DNA of 64,000 nucleotides from JTS-RE37 sp963756115 (GTDB taxonomy: Bacteria > Bacteroidota > Bacteroidia > Flavobacteriales > Flavobacteriaceae): assembly GCA_963756115.1 (NCBI GenBank), contig CAVWMN010000002.1, positions 186,001-250,000 of the forward strand, in the 5' to 3' direction. Positions 45,322 through 54,737 of the stretch are shown here, one piece after another. Position numbers and translations under genes: made by a program. Position 1 is the first letter of the stretch. Each line of letters opens with the position of its first letter. Under the pieces are notes generated by a model. It did no database searches. It was not told the origin of the DNA and saw only the letters and a program-made list of their open reading frames with translations.

Positions 45322-45870
45322 ATGGAAAAGTACCTGCTCGACGGCACGGAAACCCCTAGGTTGTATTTCCGAAAAATTACGACCGCCGATTATGACCATT
45401 GGTTGCCCTTTCATCAGGACCCCAGGAGTTCGAGGTACTGGCAGGGACTCCCCCCTGATCCCAACGACGCCTGCAAACAACAATTTGACCGGATTTTTGA
45501 ACGGTATGATAACGATTTGGGTGGCATGAATGGCCTGGCACTGCGTTCAAATGACAAACTAATTGGAATGTGCGGCCTCCTGGTGCAATATGTAGACGAA
45601 GCGGAAGAACTTGAAATAGGCTATTCCATATTACCCGAATTCTGGCAGCAGGGATATGCAACGGAAGCGGCACGGCACTGTAAGGAACTGGCCTTCAGCC
45701 GAGCCTACGCCGCATCCCTGATCTCCATAATTCACATCTCCAACGTCCCGTCCCGGAAGGTGGCACTAAAGAATGGGATGTTACTGGACAAGACCACCCT
45801 GTACAGGGATAACCCGGTGGATATTTTCAGGGTGCATGCCTATGGGAAACAGGCGAGCCCCGGCTATTAA
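45322..45870 (+). CDS. GNAT-family N-acetyltransferase
   Basis: The 182-residue acetyltransferase of the RimJ/RimL-like type has an N-terminal ETPRLYFRKITTADY, the central EIGYSILPEFWQQGYATEAARHC near residues 95-117 containing the acetyl-CoA phosphate loop (QQGYA), and SIIHISNVPSRKVALKNGM. Substrate cannot be predicted. It lies 6 bases after the hydrolase gene and is probably co-transcribed with DUF192 and the hydrolase. Confidence 0.9.
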   Translation: MEKYLLDGTETPRLYFRKITTADYDHWLPFHQDPRSSRYWQGLPPDPNDACKQQFDRIFERYDNDLGGMNGLALRSNDKLIGMCGLLVQYVDEAEELEIGYSILPEFWQQGYATEAARHCKELAFSRAYAASLISIIHISNVPSRKVALKNGMLLDKTTLYRDNPVDIFRVHAYGKQASPGY

Positions 45871-45931
45871 TGCATCAATAATTTTGCCCCTGAACTTCCA
45901 AAGCATAATTTAGTGCGATCAATACCGATTA

Positions 45932-47176
45932 ATGGGCCAGCTTCAGCATTGGGCAGTTTACATAGACAATAATTCTGACAAGGAGGGGTTTATTGAAAAA
46001 TTCCTGAGGGGGTGCCCCCCACCGGAATTTGAAATTCTCAGCGGCAAAAAGGGAGCACTTTTCTCGACGCTGGCCCTCGATCGTTATATTGAGGAAGAAG
46101 CACGGCACGATGCAAAGTTGTTAACAGGAGATACTACCCAAAGCCTCTTATCCTTAAGTAGCGGGGAACGAAAAAAAGCCTTGCTCCGGAATGTGTTGGA
46201 AAGCCAACCTGATTTCATCATACTGGATAATCCCTGGGATAACCTTGACAGTGACTACCAAAAGGCGTTACGCAAAATCCTTAATTCAGTTGCAATCGAT
46301 ACCCATTTGTTGTTGCTGATCGGCAGAAAGAAGGATATATTGCCCTATATAAAGACCTGCTACCGGCTCCAGGGAAGCGAATTGTTACGTGACCGCGGCA
46401 GACTTACCTCCGACCCCTCTCAATTTATGTGGGGAGACCAGCCAGTTCCAATGCCAATTGAAAACATTCCCTGCGAACGGGATCTTTTGGTACGGTTCAG
46501 GAATATCAATATCAGTTATGGGAACAGGCCCATACTCCATTCCATCAACTGGGATATCCGCAAAAATGAATTCTGGCAGTTGACCGGGCCGAATGGAAGC
46601 GGGAAATCCACGCTGCTTACAATGATTACCGGTGATAACCCCAAAGCCTTTGGGCAGGAACTTATAATTTTCGGACAAAAAAAAGGCAGCGGGGAAAGTG
46701 TCTGGGACATTAAACGGAAGATCGGTTACTTTACCCCGGCAATGACCGACCGCTTCAGCGGATATCACAGCCTGCAAAACATGCTCCTTTCAGGTCTTCT
46801 GGATTCTGTGGGGCTTTATGTTCAGCCATCCGAAGTACAACTCCGGGTAGCAGCGGAATGGCTGCGGCTTATTGGACTATATGACCAACGGGATCATAAC
46901 TTCCATGAGCTGTCCAGAGGGAACCAGCGCCTGGTGATGTGCGCACGCGCTATGATCAAACATCCCCCGCTTCTCATCCTGGATGAACCTACAGCAGGTC
47001 TAGATGATGCAAGTGCTTCCCTTTTTGTATCCCTGGTGAATAAAATCGCTGCGGAAAGCCGGTCTGCCATAATATTCGTCTCACATCGTAAGGAACCCGG
47101 GTTAACCCCACAGTATGAATTCCGACTTGAAATGTCAGGTGAGGGGTCCACCGGAAAAGTCATCCCGCATATATGA
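45932..47176 (+). CDS. ModF-like tandem ABC ATPase, N-half lacking Walker A
   Basis: The 414-residue protein comprises two ABC ATPase halves. The N-half keeps a signature-like LSLSSGERKKALL near residue 75 and Walker B-like FIILDNPWDNLD near 95, but no Walker A. The C-half is complete: Walker A LTGPNGSGKSTLL near 220, signature LSRGNQRLVM near 328, Walker B LLILDEPTAGLDD near 349 and a His switch VSHRKEP. This matches ModF. No permease or binding protein is adjacent, so a transport role is unproven. The start ATG at 45932 follows the acetyltransferase by 61 bases. Confidence 0.85.
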   Translation: MGQLQHWAVYIDNNSDKEGFIEKFLRGCPPPEFEILSGKKGALFSTLALDRYIEEEARHDAKLLTGDTTQSLLSLSSGERKKALLRNVLESQPDFIILDNPWDNLDSDYQKALRKILNSVAIDTHLLLLIGRKKDILPYIKTCYRLQGSELLRDRGRLTSDPSQFMWGDQPVPMPIENIPCERDLLVRFRNINISYGNRPILHSINWDIRKNEFWQLTGPNGSGKSTLLTMITGDNPKAFGQELIIFGQKKGSGESVWDIKRKIGYFTPAMTDRFSGYHSLQNMLLSGLLDSVGLYVQPSEVQLRVAAEWLRLIGLYDQRDHNFHELSRGNQRLVMCARAMIKHPPLLILDEPTAGLDDASASLFVSLVNKIAAESRSAIIFVSHRKEPGLTPQYEFRLEMSGEGSTGKVIPHI

Positions 47177-47314
47177 GTATGCCAATAAGGTGTTGGAATT
47201 CCATTTCTTCCCTATTTCTATAATTTTGGTTACCTTACCTTGAATCCCTATTCCTGAAGGTCTGCTTTTTACAACATCCCCCATGGAGGACCGTCCACAT
47301 TAAATAGTACCAAT

Positions 47315-48319
47315 ATGAAAAGAATACTGATACTTGGGACACTCCTGGCCTGCCTGGCGGGCATGTCACAACAACAACCCCCTATTATTGATATGCACCT
47401 GCATGCTTTACCCGTAGATTTTAACGGACCCCCACCCGTATCGATCTGTGCTGCGCCGGCCGAATTGCCGGTTCATGACAACGGCGGTCCCTGGGCGGAA
47501 TCTTTTGCCAAATGGCTAAATGAGCCTTCTTGTGAAAGTCCGCTTATAAGTCCTCACACAGACGAGGAGCTACGGAAGCAAACCCTGTCCATGCTAGCCA
47601 AATACAATATTATCGGCATGACCAGTGGACCAATGCTGGAAAGCTACATGATGGAAGGGGGCGAACGCATCCTCCCGGGCTTATCCTTTAATTTTTGGCG
47701 TGCCGACCTGACGGTTGAAAAAGTACGCGAACTCCTGAGTTCCGGAAAATACAGGGTGTTTGGGGAGGTTGGCATTCAATATATGGGCTATTCCCCAAGT
47801 GATCCCAAATTTGAACCGTATGCAGCTTTGGCTGAGGAACTGGATATTCCGGTTGCCATCCACGTGGGGACCGGGCCACCAGGTTCTCCCTATTTGCCGG
47901 GATTGAACGCGTATCGCGCCAGGTTGCACAGCCCGTTGGAAATGGAAGAATTATTGGTACGTCATCCAAAATTAAGAATATATCTCATGCATGCGGGCTG
48001 GCCTATGCTCGATGACCTCCTCGCAGTTTTATATACCCATCCACAGGTTTATGTAGACATTGGGGTAATATGCTACGTGCTGCCGCAAAAAGCTTTTTAC
48101 ACCTACCTTCAACGTATAGTAGAAGCCGGATTTGGTAAGCGGGTCATGTTCGGGTCTGACCAAATGACATGGCCCGGGGCAATAGAGGTGGGAATAAAGG
48201 CAATTGAATCTGCTGACTTCCTGACTGAAACCCAGAAAAGGGACATATTATACAACAATGCCGCCCGGTTCCTTCGTTTAAGCAAGGAAGAAATCGCCAG
48301 GCACCATGGTACTGAATAA
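47315..48319 (+). CDS. Secreted amidohydrolase (TIM-barrel metal-dependent)
   Basis: The 334-residue protein has a signal peptide (MKRILILGTLLACLAGMSQ) followed by an amidohydrolase_2-type barrel: IDMHLHALP near residues 26-34 (HxH metal site), FGEVGIQYMGYSP near 147, VAIHVGTG near 180, LMHAGWPM near 228 and GSDQMTWPG near 282. The family hydrolyses or decarboxylates varied substrates; which one is unknown. It is convergent with secDF, whose stop is 37 bases away, with no clear terminator. Confidence 0.88.
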   Translation: MKRILILGTLLACLAGMSQQQPPIIDMHLHALPVDFNGPPPVSICAAPAELPVHDNGGPWAESFAKWLNEPSCESPLISPHTDEELRKQTLSMLAKYNIIGMTSGPMLESYMMEGGERILPGLSFNFWRADLTVEKVRELLSSGKYRVFGEVGIQYMGYSPSDPKFEPYAALAEELDIPVAIHVGTGPPGSPYLPGLNAYRARLHSPLEMEELLVRHPKLRIYLMHAGWPMLDDLLAVLYTHPQVYVDIGVICYVLPQKAFYTYLQRIVEAGFGKRVMFGSDQMTWPGAIEVGIKAIESADFLTETQKRDILYNNAARFLRLSKEEIARHHGTE

Positions 48320-48356
48320 CACCAGAATATGCGGGAGCACGGTACCCTTCAGACGA

Positions 48357-51300
48357 TCAGGTTCGGGCAACCTTCTTTTTATGGGTTTCCGGTTTAAGTT
48401 TCCCGGGTAATTTTCCGGCCTCGATCTTTTTGCGCAACGTATCAAATAGTATAGGGGTGGCGATAAACAGGGAGGAATATGTTCCCACTATGATCCCGAC
48501 TATCATCGCGAACATAAAGCCCCGTAAGGATTCACCTCCGAAAATAAAGATGGCCAGCAATACCACAATAGTGGTCATGGACGTATTCAGCGTCCGGCTA
48601 AGGGTACTGTTCAACGCCTGGTTGATATTCTCCCCGGCCTTCATCCCCCGTTCATTCCATATTTCCCGGATACGGTCAAATACCACCACCGTATCATTGA
48701 GGGAATACCCGATTACCGTCAATATAGCCGCGATGAACGCCTGGTCAATCTCCATACTGAACGGCATGATCTTGCTCGTCAAAGAAAAGATCCCCAGAAC
48801 AATCAGTACATCGTGGAAAACGGCCGCAACGGCGCCCAGGGAGAACTGCCATTTCCTGAAACGCAGCAGGATATAAAGAAATACTACGGCAAGGGAACCT
48901 ATGACAGCCCATAATGCGTTCTTTTTAATGTCGTCCGCAATGGTTGGACCCACCTTTCGGTATTTCAGGACCCCAACTTCCACATTGCTGCTACCCGGGA
49001 CAAAGTCCTCATATCTTGTCCCGTCCGGTAAATATTTTTGCAGGGTAGTAAAAAGTATTCCCAGGATCTCATCATCCACTTCAGTGCCCTGTACATCGAC
49101 TTTGTATTTGGTGGTCACCATGATCTGATTGGCATCCCCGAATGTCTTTGCACTTGCGCTCCCTAAAACAGCGGTTAGTTCACTCGCTATTTCTGATGGG
49201 TTAACCGGGTTTACAAAACGTATCTGGTAATTTCGGCCCCCTACAAAATCCACTCCCTGATCCAGCCCCTGTGTAAAGAGCGAGAACAGACCGATGGCAA
49301 CGAGAACGGAGGAGAAAATATAGGAGATCTTCCGCTTATTAAGAAAATTAATATTGGAATTCCGGAACAGGTTCTTGGTAAGTGCGGTAGTAAAGTCAAG
49401 TCGTCTGCTTTTACCCGAAAGATACCAGTCAACCAATAACCGGGTGACGAAAATGGCAGTGAACAGGGAGGTCAGGATACCGATGATAAGGGTAGTTGCA
49501 AAACCTTTTATCGGCCCGGTTCCAAATACAAGAAGGATCAGGGCGGTAAGCCCTGTGGTGATATTGGCATCCAGGATGGACGAAAGAGCATTGTTGAAAC
49601 CGTCCTGAATAGCCAGGCCTTTGCCTTTCCCTTTGGCCAGTTCTTCCTTGATCCGTTCAAAGATTAGCACGTTCGCATCCACGGACATCCCGATTGTAAG
49701 CACAATACCAGCGATCCCCGGCAGTGTAAGTACAGCTCCAAGGCTGGCCAATACCCCGAAAATGAGGACAATGTTGAAAATAAGTGCAATATCCGCGAAT
49801 ATCCCCGCCTTTCCGTAATAGAATACCATCCACACCAAAACGATACTCATAGCGATCAGGAAAGACATAAACCCACTGTCTATGGCTTCCTGTCCAAGAG
49901 ATGGACCAACAACGAAGGAATCGATTATTTCCGCTGAGGCAGGAAGTTTCCCTGCCCTCAGGACGTTGGCAATATCTTTGGTCTCATTGATTGTGAATGT
50001 CCCGGTTATTTCCGAGCTTCCCCCGGAGATACCTCCCACCTGGGAAACCCCCGGCGCGGTGTAAACCTTATTGTCCAATACGATGGCAATACCGGTATTG
50101 TTCAGGTTTGCCTCACTGGTAAGTTTCTCCCATAGCTTGGCACCCCTGACATTCATATCCATTCCCACAGCCGGCCTGCTGAATTGATCAAACTGATCCC
50201 GTGCATCACTGACAACATCCCCACTTATCCGGGGTTCATTTTCCCGGTTCGATTTCAGGGCAAACAGGCCCGCGACTTCAGAATCCTTGGATGGGCGTTC
50301 CCATAGGAACTTGGTAAACTGTACATCAGCCGGTAATAACCGCCGGATCTCTGGCATCCTCAGGTATGAGCCTATTGTTGCAGTATCCTTTATAGCGGCA
50401 ACCCCTATGGCATAACCCGGGCCGTTGAGCTGCAATTTGTCGAATAACGGGTTTTTTTCGGCAGACAGGTCCAGGGAATCCTTTGTAACATCAGACAGGA
50501 GTGAATCGATCTCAGATTCTTCCTTTACCGGGGTCTCTTCGGTATCTTCCACCAGGGTCTTAAGCTTGTCATTGGCCTGGATAAAGAAGTTGATCAGGCT
50601 TTGGTTCCCGGGTTCATAGGTTTCCCAGAACTCGAGTTGGGCTGTGCTTGACAGCAGGTCCTGTGCCCTGGCGATATCGCGTGCGCCCGGTAATTCTACC
50701 AGGATTCGCCCTGAATTTCCTTCACGTTGTATATTGGGTTGTGTAACCCCAAATCCATCGATCCGCTCCCGAAGTACTTCGAAGGCGGAAACTATTGATT
50801 CGTCTATTTTACGGCGGATAACAGGTTTAACCTCATCATCCGTCATTTGAAAATTGATCTCATCGCTGAGTGTCTTGTTTGCAAAGATATCGGGCGATGC
50901 CAACTTTGTGTCACCCTTGATCCTGTCAAAAGCATCAAAGAACAGATCGAGATAGGTATCATCACTGCTGGTGGAGGCAACATCAGCATCTGCCAGCGCT
51001 TTATTAAATACAGGGTTCTTAGTATTGGCTGCCAAACCTTTCAGGATATCCTTAACGGAAATTTGCAGCGTAACGTTGATACCCCCTTTTAGGTCGAGCC
51101 CTTTATTGAGTTCCTTTTTCTTGGCATCCTCGTAGGTTGTATACCCCAGAATGGGCATTTTCTCAATCGAATCGAGATACGTCGCCTCAACTGTCTCACG
51201 CTGAGCTACATAATCATCTACATCTGAAGGAACTACTTTGGCTGCATAGGCCTCCGCCTCATTTTCGACCTTGCTGGTAATAAAAGTATAAGACAATTGG

Positions 51301-51359
51301 TAGATACTGACAATCCCGAAAAGGAGTGCAAAAAGCTTTATAAGTCCTTTATTCTGCAT
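48357..51359 (-). CDS. secDF: Fused protein-export subunits SecD and SecF
   Basis: The 1,000-residue fusion of the proton-motive-force-driven partners of SecYEG. The SecD part starts MQNKGLIKLFALLFGI, has a large periplasmic region, GLDLKGGINVTLQISV near residues 89-104 and LVELPGARDIARAQDLL near 222. The membrane portion includes VLTIGMSVDANVLIFERIKEELAKG. The SecF part begins near residue 655 with VDFVGGRNYQIRFVNP and contains IGYSLNDTVVVFDRIREI and an NTSMTTIVVLLAIFIFGG segment. The fused form is normal for Bacteroidota. A TATATTTG promoter lies about 48 bases before the start. Confidence 0.97.
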   Translation of the reverse strand: MQNKGLIKLFALLFGIVSIYQLSYTFITSKVENEAEAYAAKVVPSDVDDYVAQRETVEATYLDSIEKMPILGYTTYEDAKKKELNKGLDLKGGINVTLQISVKDILKGLAANTKNPVFNKALADADVASTSSDDTYLDLFFDAFDRIKGDTKLASPDIFANKTLSDEINFQMTDDEVKPVIRRKIDESIVSAFEVLRERIDGFGVTQPNIQREGNSGRILVELPGARDIARAQDLLSSTAQLEFWETYEPGNQSLINFFIQANDKLKTLVEDTEETPVKEESEIDSLLSDVTKDSLDLSAEKNPLFDKLQLNGPGYAIGVAAIKDTATIGSYLRMPEIRRLLPADVQFTKFLWERPSKDSEVAGLFALKSNRENEPRISGDVVSDARDQFDQFSRPAVGMDMNVRGAKLWEKLTSEANLNNTGIAIVLDNKVYTAPGVSQVGGISGGSSEITGTFTINETKDIANVLRAGKLPASAEIIDSFVVGPSLGQEAIDSGFMSFLIAMSIVLVWMVFYYGKAGIFADIALIFNIVLIFGVLASLGAVLTLPGIAGIVLTIGMSVDANVLIFERIKEELAKGKGKGLAIQDGFNNALSSILDANITTGLTALILLVFGTGPIKGFATTLIIGILTSLFTAIFVTRLLVDWYLSGKSRRLDFTTALTKNLFRNSNINFLNKRKISYIFSSVLVAIGLFSLFTQGLDQGVDFVGGRNYQIRFVNPVNPSEIASELTAVLGSASAKTFGDANQIMVTTKYKVDVQGTEVDDEILGILFTTLQKYLPDGTRYEDFVPGSSNVEVGVLKYRKVGPTIADDIKKNALWAVIGSLAVVFLYILLRFRKWQFSLGAVAAVFHDVLIVLGIFSLTSKIMPFSMEIDQAFIAAILTVIGYSLNDTVVVFDRIREIWNERGMKAGENINQALNSTLSRTLNTSMTTIVVLLAIFIFGGESLRGFMFAMIVGIIVGTYSSLFIATPILFDTLRKKIEAGKLPGKLKPETHKKKVART

Positions 51360-51399
51360 GAGTTAATTGGATTTTGTGATGGTATTTGCAAACAGCGTG

Positions 51400-51407
51400 C
51401 AAATATA
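51400..51407 (-). promoter_or_regulatory. -7 box TATATTTG before secDF
   Basis: Exact TAnnTTTG match on the minus strand, followed by GCACG, the same extension seen at the gyrB promoter box. It lies 41 bases from the ATG. Confidence 0.65.
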
Positions 51408-51658
51408 TTATTTCCGGCAGGAACTGACAATTTATTTATACTATTAATACGGGCCTCAGGTACTTTCATAATAGGTCTCAGGAGGTACTATTACCATAAT
51501 AAGGCGATCTATACTAGCGAAAATCCCGTTGAAAAATGATGCAGCTGTAAAGTAACAAGGTGCCTGAGCAAGGAATTCCAGGAAGCAATGTTCCATGTTT
51601 CCGTGCATACGTGCGACTCCTCTATGGTTGTAGGAAATGAGGGAACTGCAATATAGTA

Positions 51659-52585
51659 TCAGACCTGAAGCAGGGCATTGGTCTTGTTCACCCCTTCTGC
51701 GCTTTCTGTCATCTTATTTTTTTCAGCTTCGTTCAGTTCCAGGTCGACGATTCGTTCAATTCCGTTCCGGCCCAGGATAACGGGTACGCCAATGCAAATA
51801 TCAGAGAGTCCGTATTCCCCATCCAGTAGTACGGAACAGGGGAATAATTTCCGCTGGTCGCAGGCGATGGCCTGAACCAAGGCTGAAACAGCTGCCCCGG
51901 GGGCATACCATGCACTGGTACCGAGTAATTTGGTTAATGTGGCACCGCCTACTTTAGTATCTTCCGCAACCTGTGCCAGTCTTTCTTCGGACAGGAATTC
52001 GGAGACTTTGATGCTATTGCGGGTTGCGTGCCTGGTGAGGGGAACCATCCCGGTATCGCTGTGACCCCCTATGACCATGCCATCTATATCAGAGAGCGGG
52101 GCATCCAGGGCCTCAGCCAGGCGGTACTTGAAACGGGCGCTGTCCAGTGCCCCACCCATACCAATAATTTTATTTTTAGGAAGATCTGTGGACTTATGCA
52201 CAAGGTATGTCATGGTATCCATCGGATTACTTACCACAATCAGGATAATGTCCGGGGAATGCGCAACCAGGTTGGAAGCCACATCTTTTACAATGCCGGC
52301 ATTGATCCCAATGAGTTCCTCCCGGGTCATCCCCGGTTTCCTGGGGATACCCGAGGTGATCACGGCTATATCACTCTTGGCCGTCCGGGAATAATCGCCT
52401 GTAGTCCCTGTTATTTTTGTGTCAAAGCCATTCAGCGACGCGGTTTGCATAAGGTCCATAGCCTTGCCTTCGGCATAGCCCTCTTTTATGTCTAACAGCA
52501 CTACTTCCGCAGCAAAATCCTTTATTGCGATATATTCCGCACAACTTGCACCTACGGCACCTGCACCAACAACAGTAACTTTCAT
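51659..52585 (-). CDS. mdh: Malate dehydrogenase
   Basis: The 308-residue LDH/MDH-superfamily enzyme oxidises malate to oxaloacetate with NAD in the citric acid cycle. NAD-binding GAGAVGAS near residues 7-14, substrate loop GIPRKPGMTREEL near 80-92 with its arginines, VVSNPMDTMTYLVHKS near 116-131 and catalytic His in GGHSDTGMVPL near 172-182. Start chosen at ATG 52585 (MKVTVVGAGAVG), as family starts require; the frame's upstream ATG at 52642 adds 19 unrelated residues. Confidence 0.97.
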   Translation of the reverse strand: MKVTVVGAGAVGASCAEYIAIKDFAAEVVLLDIKEGYAEGKAMDLMQTASLNGFDTKITGTTGDYSRTAKSDIAVITSGIPRKPGMTREELIGINAGIVKDVASNLVAHSPDIILIVVSNPMDTMTYLVHKSTDLPKNKIIGMGGALDSARFKYRLAEALDAPLSDIDGMVIGGHSDTGMVPLTRHATRNSIKVSEFLSEERLAQVAEDTKVGGATLTKLLGTSAWYAPGAAVSALVQAIACDQRKLFPCSVLLDGEYGLSDICIGVPVILGRNGIERIVDLELNEAEKNKMTESAEGVNKTNALLQV

Positions 52586-52639
52586 CCTAGTTTTTTTTAA
52601 TTCGTTATCAATACCCTGCAACCTGATGAGGGAGTCTGC

Positions 52640-52647
52640 CAAAAATA
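52640..52647 (-). promoter_or_regulatory. -7 box TATTTTTG before mdh
   Basis: Exact TAnnTTTG match on the minus strand, about 55 bases before the mdh ATG. It lies inside the longer reading frame, which supports the shorter mdh start. Confidence 0.6.
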
Positions 52648-52864
52648 GGAATTTTTAGTATAAGACAGACAGAAGGCTGGCAGTTTCCCAATTAATCTTC
52701 CTTATGATAAACAACCCCGTTCGATTGTGGGTATTTTCCTATAAAATGTTAAAGAATAAAGCAGTTGGTCGAAGATTACGGGAATAGGATGTCATACATC
52801 GAATTTTGGCAATAGCCATCATACTACATCGTTATAGTCATACCCAAATCATTAACCTACACTG

Positions 52865-53236
52865 ATGAAAAAAGTCTTTTCATTCATGGCTATCATTGCC
52901 ATAATTATTGCCAGTAATTGCTCCAGAATCCCGGAAAACAATGATCCGGTTATCGGGGTCTGGGTCAAATTGGAGGTAGAAACATTTTCGGAAAGCAACC
53001 GGAAAACCGTTCGCCAGGAATGGATTTTTAACGATGCATACCTGGGGCGGTACCACAAATATACCAGCTCTACACTCGATTTTAAGACCGATTTTAAATG
53101 GGAACAGATTGATGGCAACTATACCATCTCCTATCCCGGTACGGATATGCAGCCCGTAATAGTCAGCATGAAAGAGTCCTCAGACGGCATTATGCTGGAA
53201 GCCAACAATGGCGAGGTTCTGGCGACCAAAGATTAG
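52865..53236 (+). CDS. Small lipocalin-like lipoprotein
   Basis: The 123-residue lipoprotein (FMAIIAIIIASNC, Cys near residue 19) reads as a small lipocalin-like domain: VIGVWVKLEVETFSES near residue 29, RQEWIFNDAYLGRY near 52, FKWEQIDGNYTISYPG and a C-terminal MLEANNGEVLAT. I do not recognise a named family. It is divergent from mdh and followed by a gene-free, repeat-bearing gap. Confidence 0.75.
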   Translation: MKKVFSFMAIIAIIIASNCSRIPENNDPVIGVWVKLEVETFSESNRKTVRQEWIFNDAYLGRYHKYTSSTLDFKTDFKWEQIDGNYTISYPGTDMQPVIVSMKESSDGIMLEANNGEVLATKD

Positions 53237-53583
53237 TCCCCCTTTGATTTTTCCATATAGTTCAGGAAGCCGTTCCATTTAAGTAAATGAGACGGCTTCT
53301 TCTTTTTTTCCACAGCTAAGCTACCCTGGCACAGTACAATCGGGTTTTGCCGCTCCTGCATAACCCCGCCTACCAGGAGGGGAATGAATTCCAATCGGGC
53401 TACCTGAATTAAATGAAGGGGGGTGAAAGATATGGGAGTAAGAAAGGGAGGCCCGTGAAATAAAAGCAATACAGTGTCTTCGTCCCTGCCACTACCTGCT
53501 AAACCCCTCTTCCCAGAAGGGGAATGAATTTTAAATCAGGGCACCTGATTTAAAAGAAAGGGGGGGCAGAAGAAGGAATATCT
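53237..53583. other. Gene-free gap with a diverged duplicated motif
   Basis: No supported gene; a 78-codon minus-strand frame has no features. Two related stretches, about 53378-53430 and 53515-53570, each carry AGGGGAATGAATT followed by a CCTGAATT/CCTGATTT-like part and a G-run (gaagggggg and gaaagggggg). They look like old copies of a dispersed element. Confidence 0.5.
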
Positions 53584-54588
53584 TTACCGAAACCCGAAGT
53601 TTACCCCCACTGAAAGGTTATTGAAGTCGCCCAGGGAATAATCTGCATGCAACCGGAAGAAACCAAGTTTCAGTTTTGTACCCACATTGGCCACCACGCC
53701 GGAGGCATCGGTATTAATTGAAAATGGGTCTATATAGGATTGCTGGAAGGGGCCGCCCTGAACCTCGTAGGTGCCGAGAATATCGGTGTTTGAAGTACCC
53801 GTGAGATAACCCAGTCCACCATAAAAATTGATCACAGGCAGTCTTGTGGAGACAACAGCCTGAAATATCCAGGTATTGATCTTGGTGTCGATTCGCTGGT
53901 TCTCCCCTGCAATGATATCGGAATCCGTAAAATCATACGTACCGTTCAAATGGGTGTAACCTATGACCGCAGATATGGCAACCGGCAATACTTTATCTGC
54001 CGGCAGGTGTTTTGTAAACTCGTGTTGAAGGCCCACTCCATATAGTCCTAAAGAAACCTCATCCGTATTGATCTTCGGGAGGAACCTGGCTTTTAGTTCT
54101 GTTCCCTTGATCAGGCCTACACTGGCCTGAAGGTAACCGGAGGGTATAAAATTGATATTTTCTGAGGCAAGGCCGGTGGGCAATTCAAATTCTTCCCTAA
54201 AAAGGCCGTTCTCATCCTCCACAAATACCCTGATACCCTGTATATCGCCTAAGGCACTGGCGACCGTTTTTGAGGTACTGCCATCTACAAACTGAAGGTT
54301 ATCATAATCTGCTGTATTGAGCTGAAAGGTTTTTTTGTCCTCTTTGTTTTTAAAGTAGGCCATATTCCCGATTATGGAGATCTCAAACCCGCCCAAAGGC
54401 TTTGCATCGGCGGTGTTATACCAGCTGCCACCCATACTGTAGATAGCGCCTTCAGAAACGGGGGACAGGTAGGAATTGGTGAATCGCTCTGCGTCGGCAA
54501 TGCCGGCAGCCAATAATTCATTAACATTGGATTGCCCCATGGCTATTCCGTAACAGAGCATTGCTGAGAGCCAAATACTATTTTTCAT
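53584..54588 (-). CDS. DUF6588-like outer-membrane beta-barrel protein
   Basis: The 334-residue protein has a signal peptide (IWLSAMLCYGIAMGQ) followed by ANVNELLAAG-like VNELLAAGIADAERFTNSYLSPVSEG near residues 22-46. A long beta-strand-rich part follows with alternating aromatic/hydrophobic residues, ending DYSLGDFNNLSVGVNFGFR with an aromatic near the terminus. This is the pattern of DUF6588 family proteins near gyrB in Flavobacteriaceae. Role unknown; probably an outer-membrane barrel (inference from strands). Confidence 0.82.
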   Translation of the reverse strand: MKNSIWLSAMLCYGIAMGQSNVNELLAAGIADAERFTNSYLSPVSEGAIYSMGGSWYNTADAKPLGGFEISIIGNMAYFKNKEDKKTFQLNTADYDNLQFVDGSTSKTVASALGDIQGIRVFVEDENGLFREEFELPTGLASENINFIPSGYLQASVGLIKGTELKARFLPKINTDEVSLGLYGVGLQHEFTKHLPADKVLPVAISAVIGYTHLNGTYDFTDSDIIAGENQRIDTKINTWIFQAVVSTRLPVINFYGGLGYLTGTSNTDILGTYEVQGGPFQQSYIDPFSINTDASGVVANVGTKLKLGFFRLHADYSLGDFNNLSVGVNFGFR

Positions 54589-54691
54589 CGGTTTGTATTT
54601 ATTGTGTTTGAATGGGTCAGATGTAATTCCACCTGGATCTTTCGGGGATGACAGGACCCACTTCCTATTAAAAATTTGGCCTAAAACTAAA

Positions 54692-54718
54692 AAACCCGCA
54701 CCAGTGGTGCGAGTTTTT
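54692..54718 (-). terminator. Terminator downstream of gyrB
   Basis: An 11-position stem ACTCGCACC/GGTGCGGGT (minus strand, one mismatch) with loop ACT, flanked by T-runs on both strands. It lies 20 bases after the gyrB stop. Confidence 0.85.
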
Positions 54719-54737
54719 GTTGTGTAAGTGTGGTTTC

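Noticed and set aside
53233..53469. 78-codon minus-strand ORF
   Set aside because: Covers repeat-like intergenic DNA and shows no conserved features.
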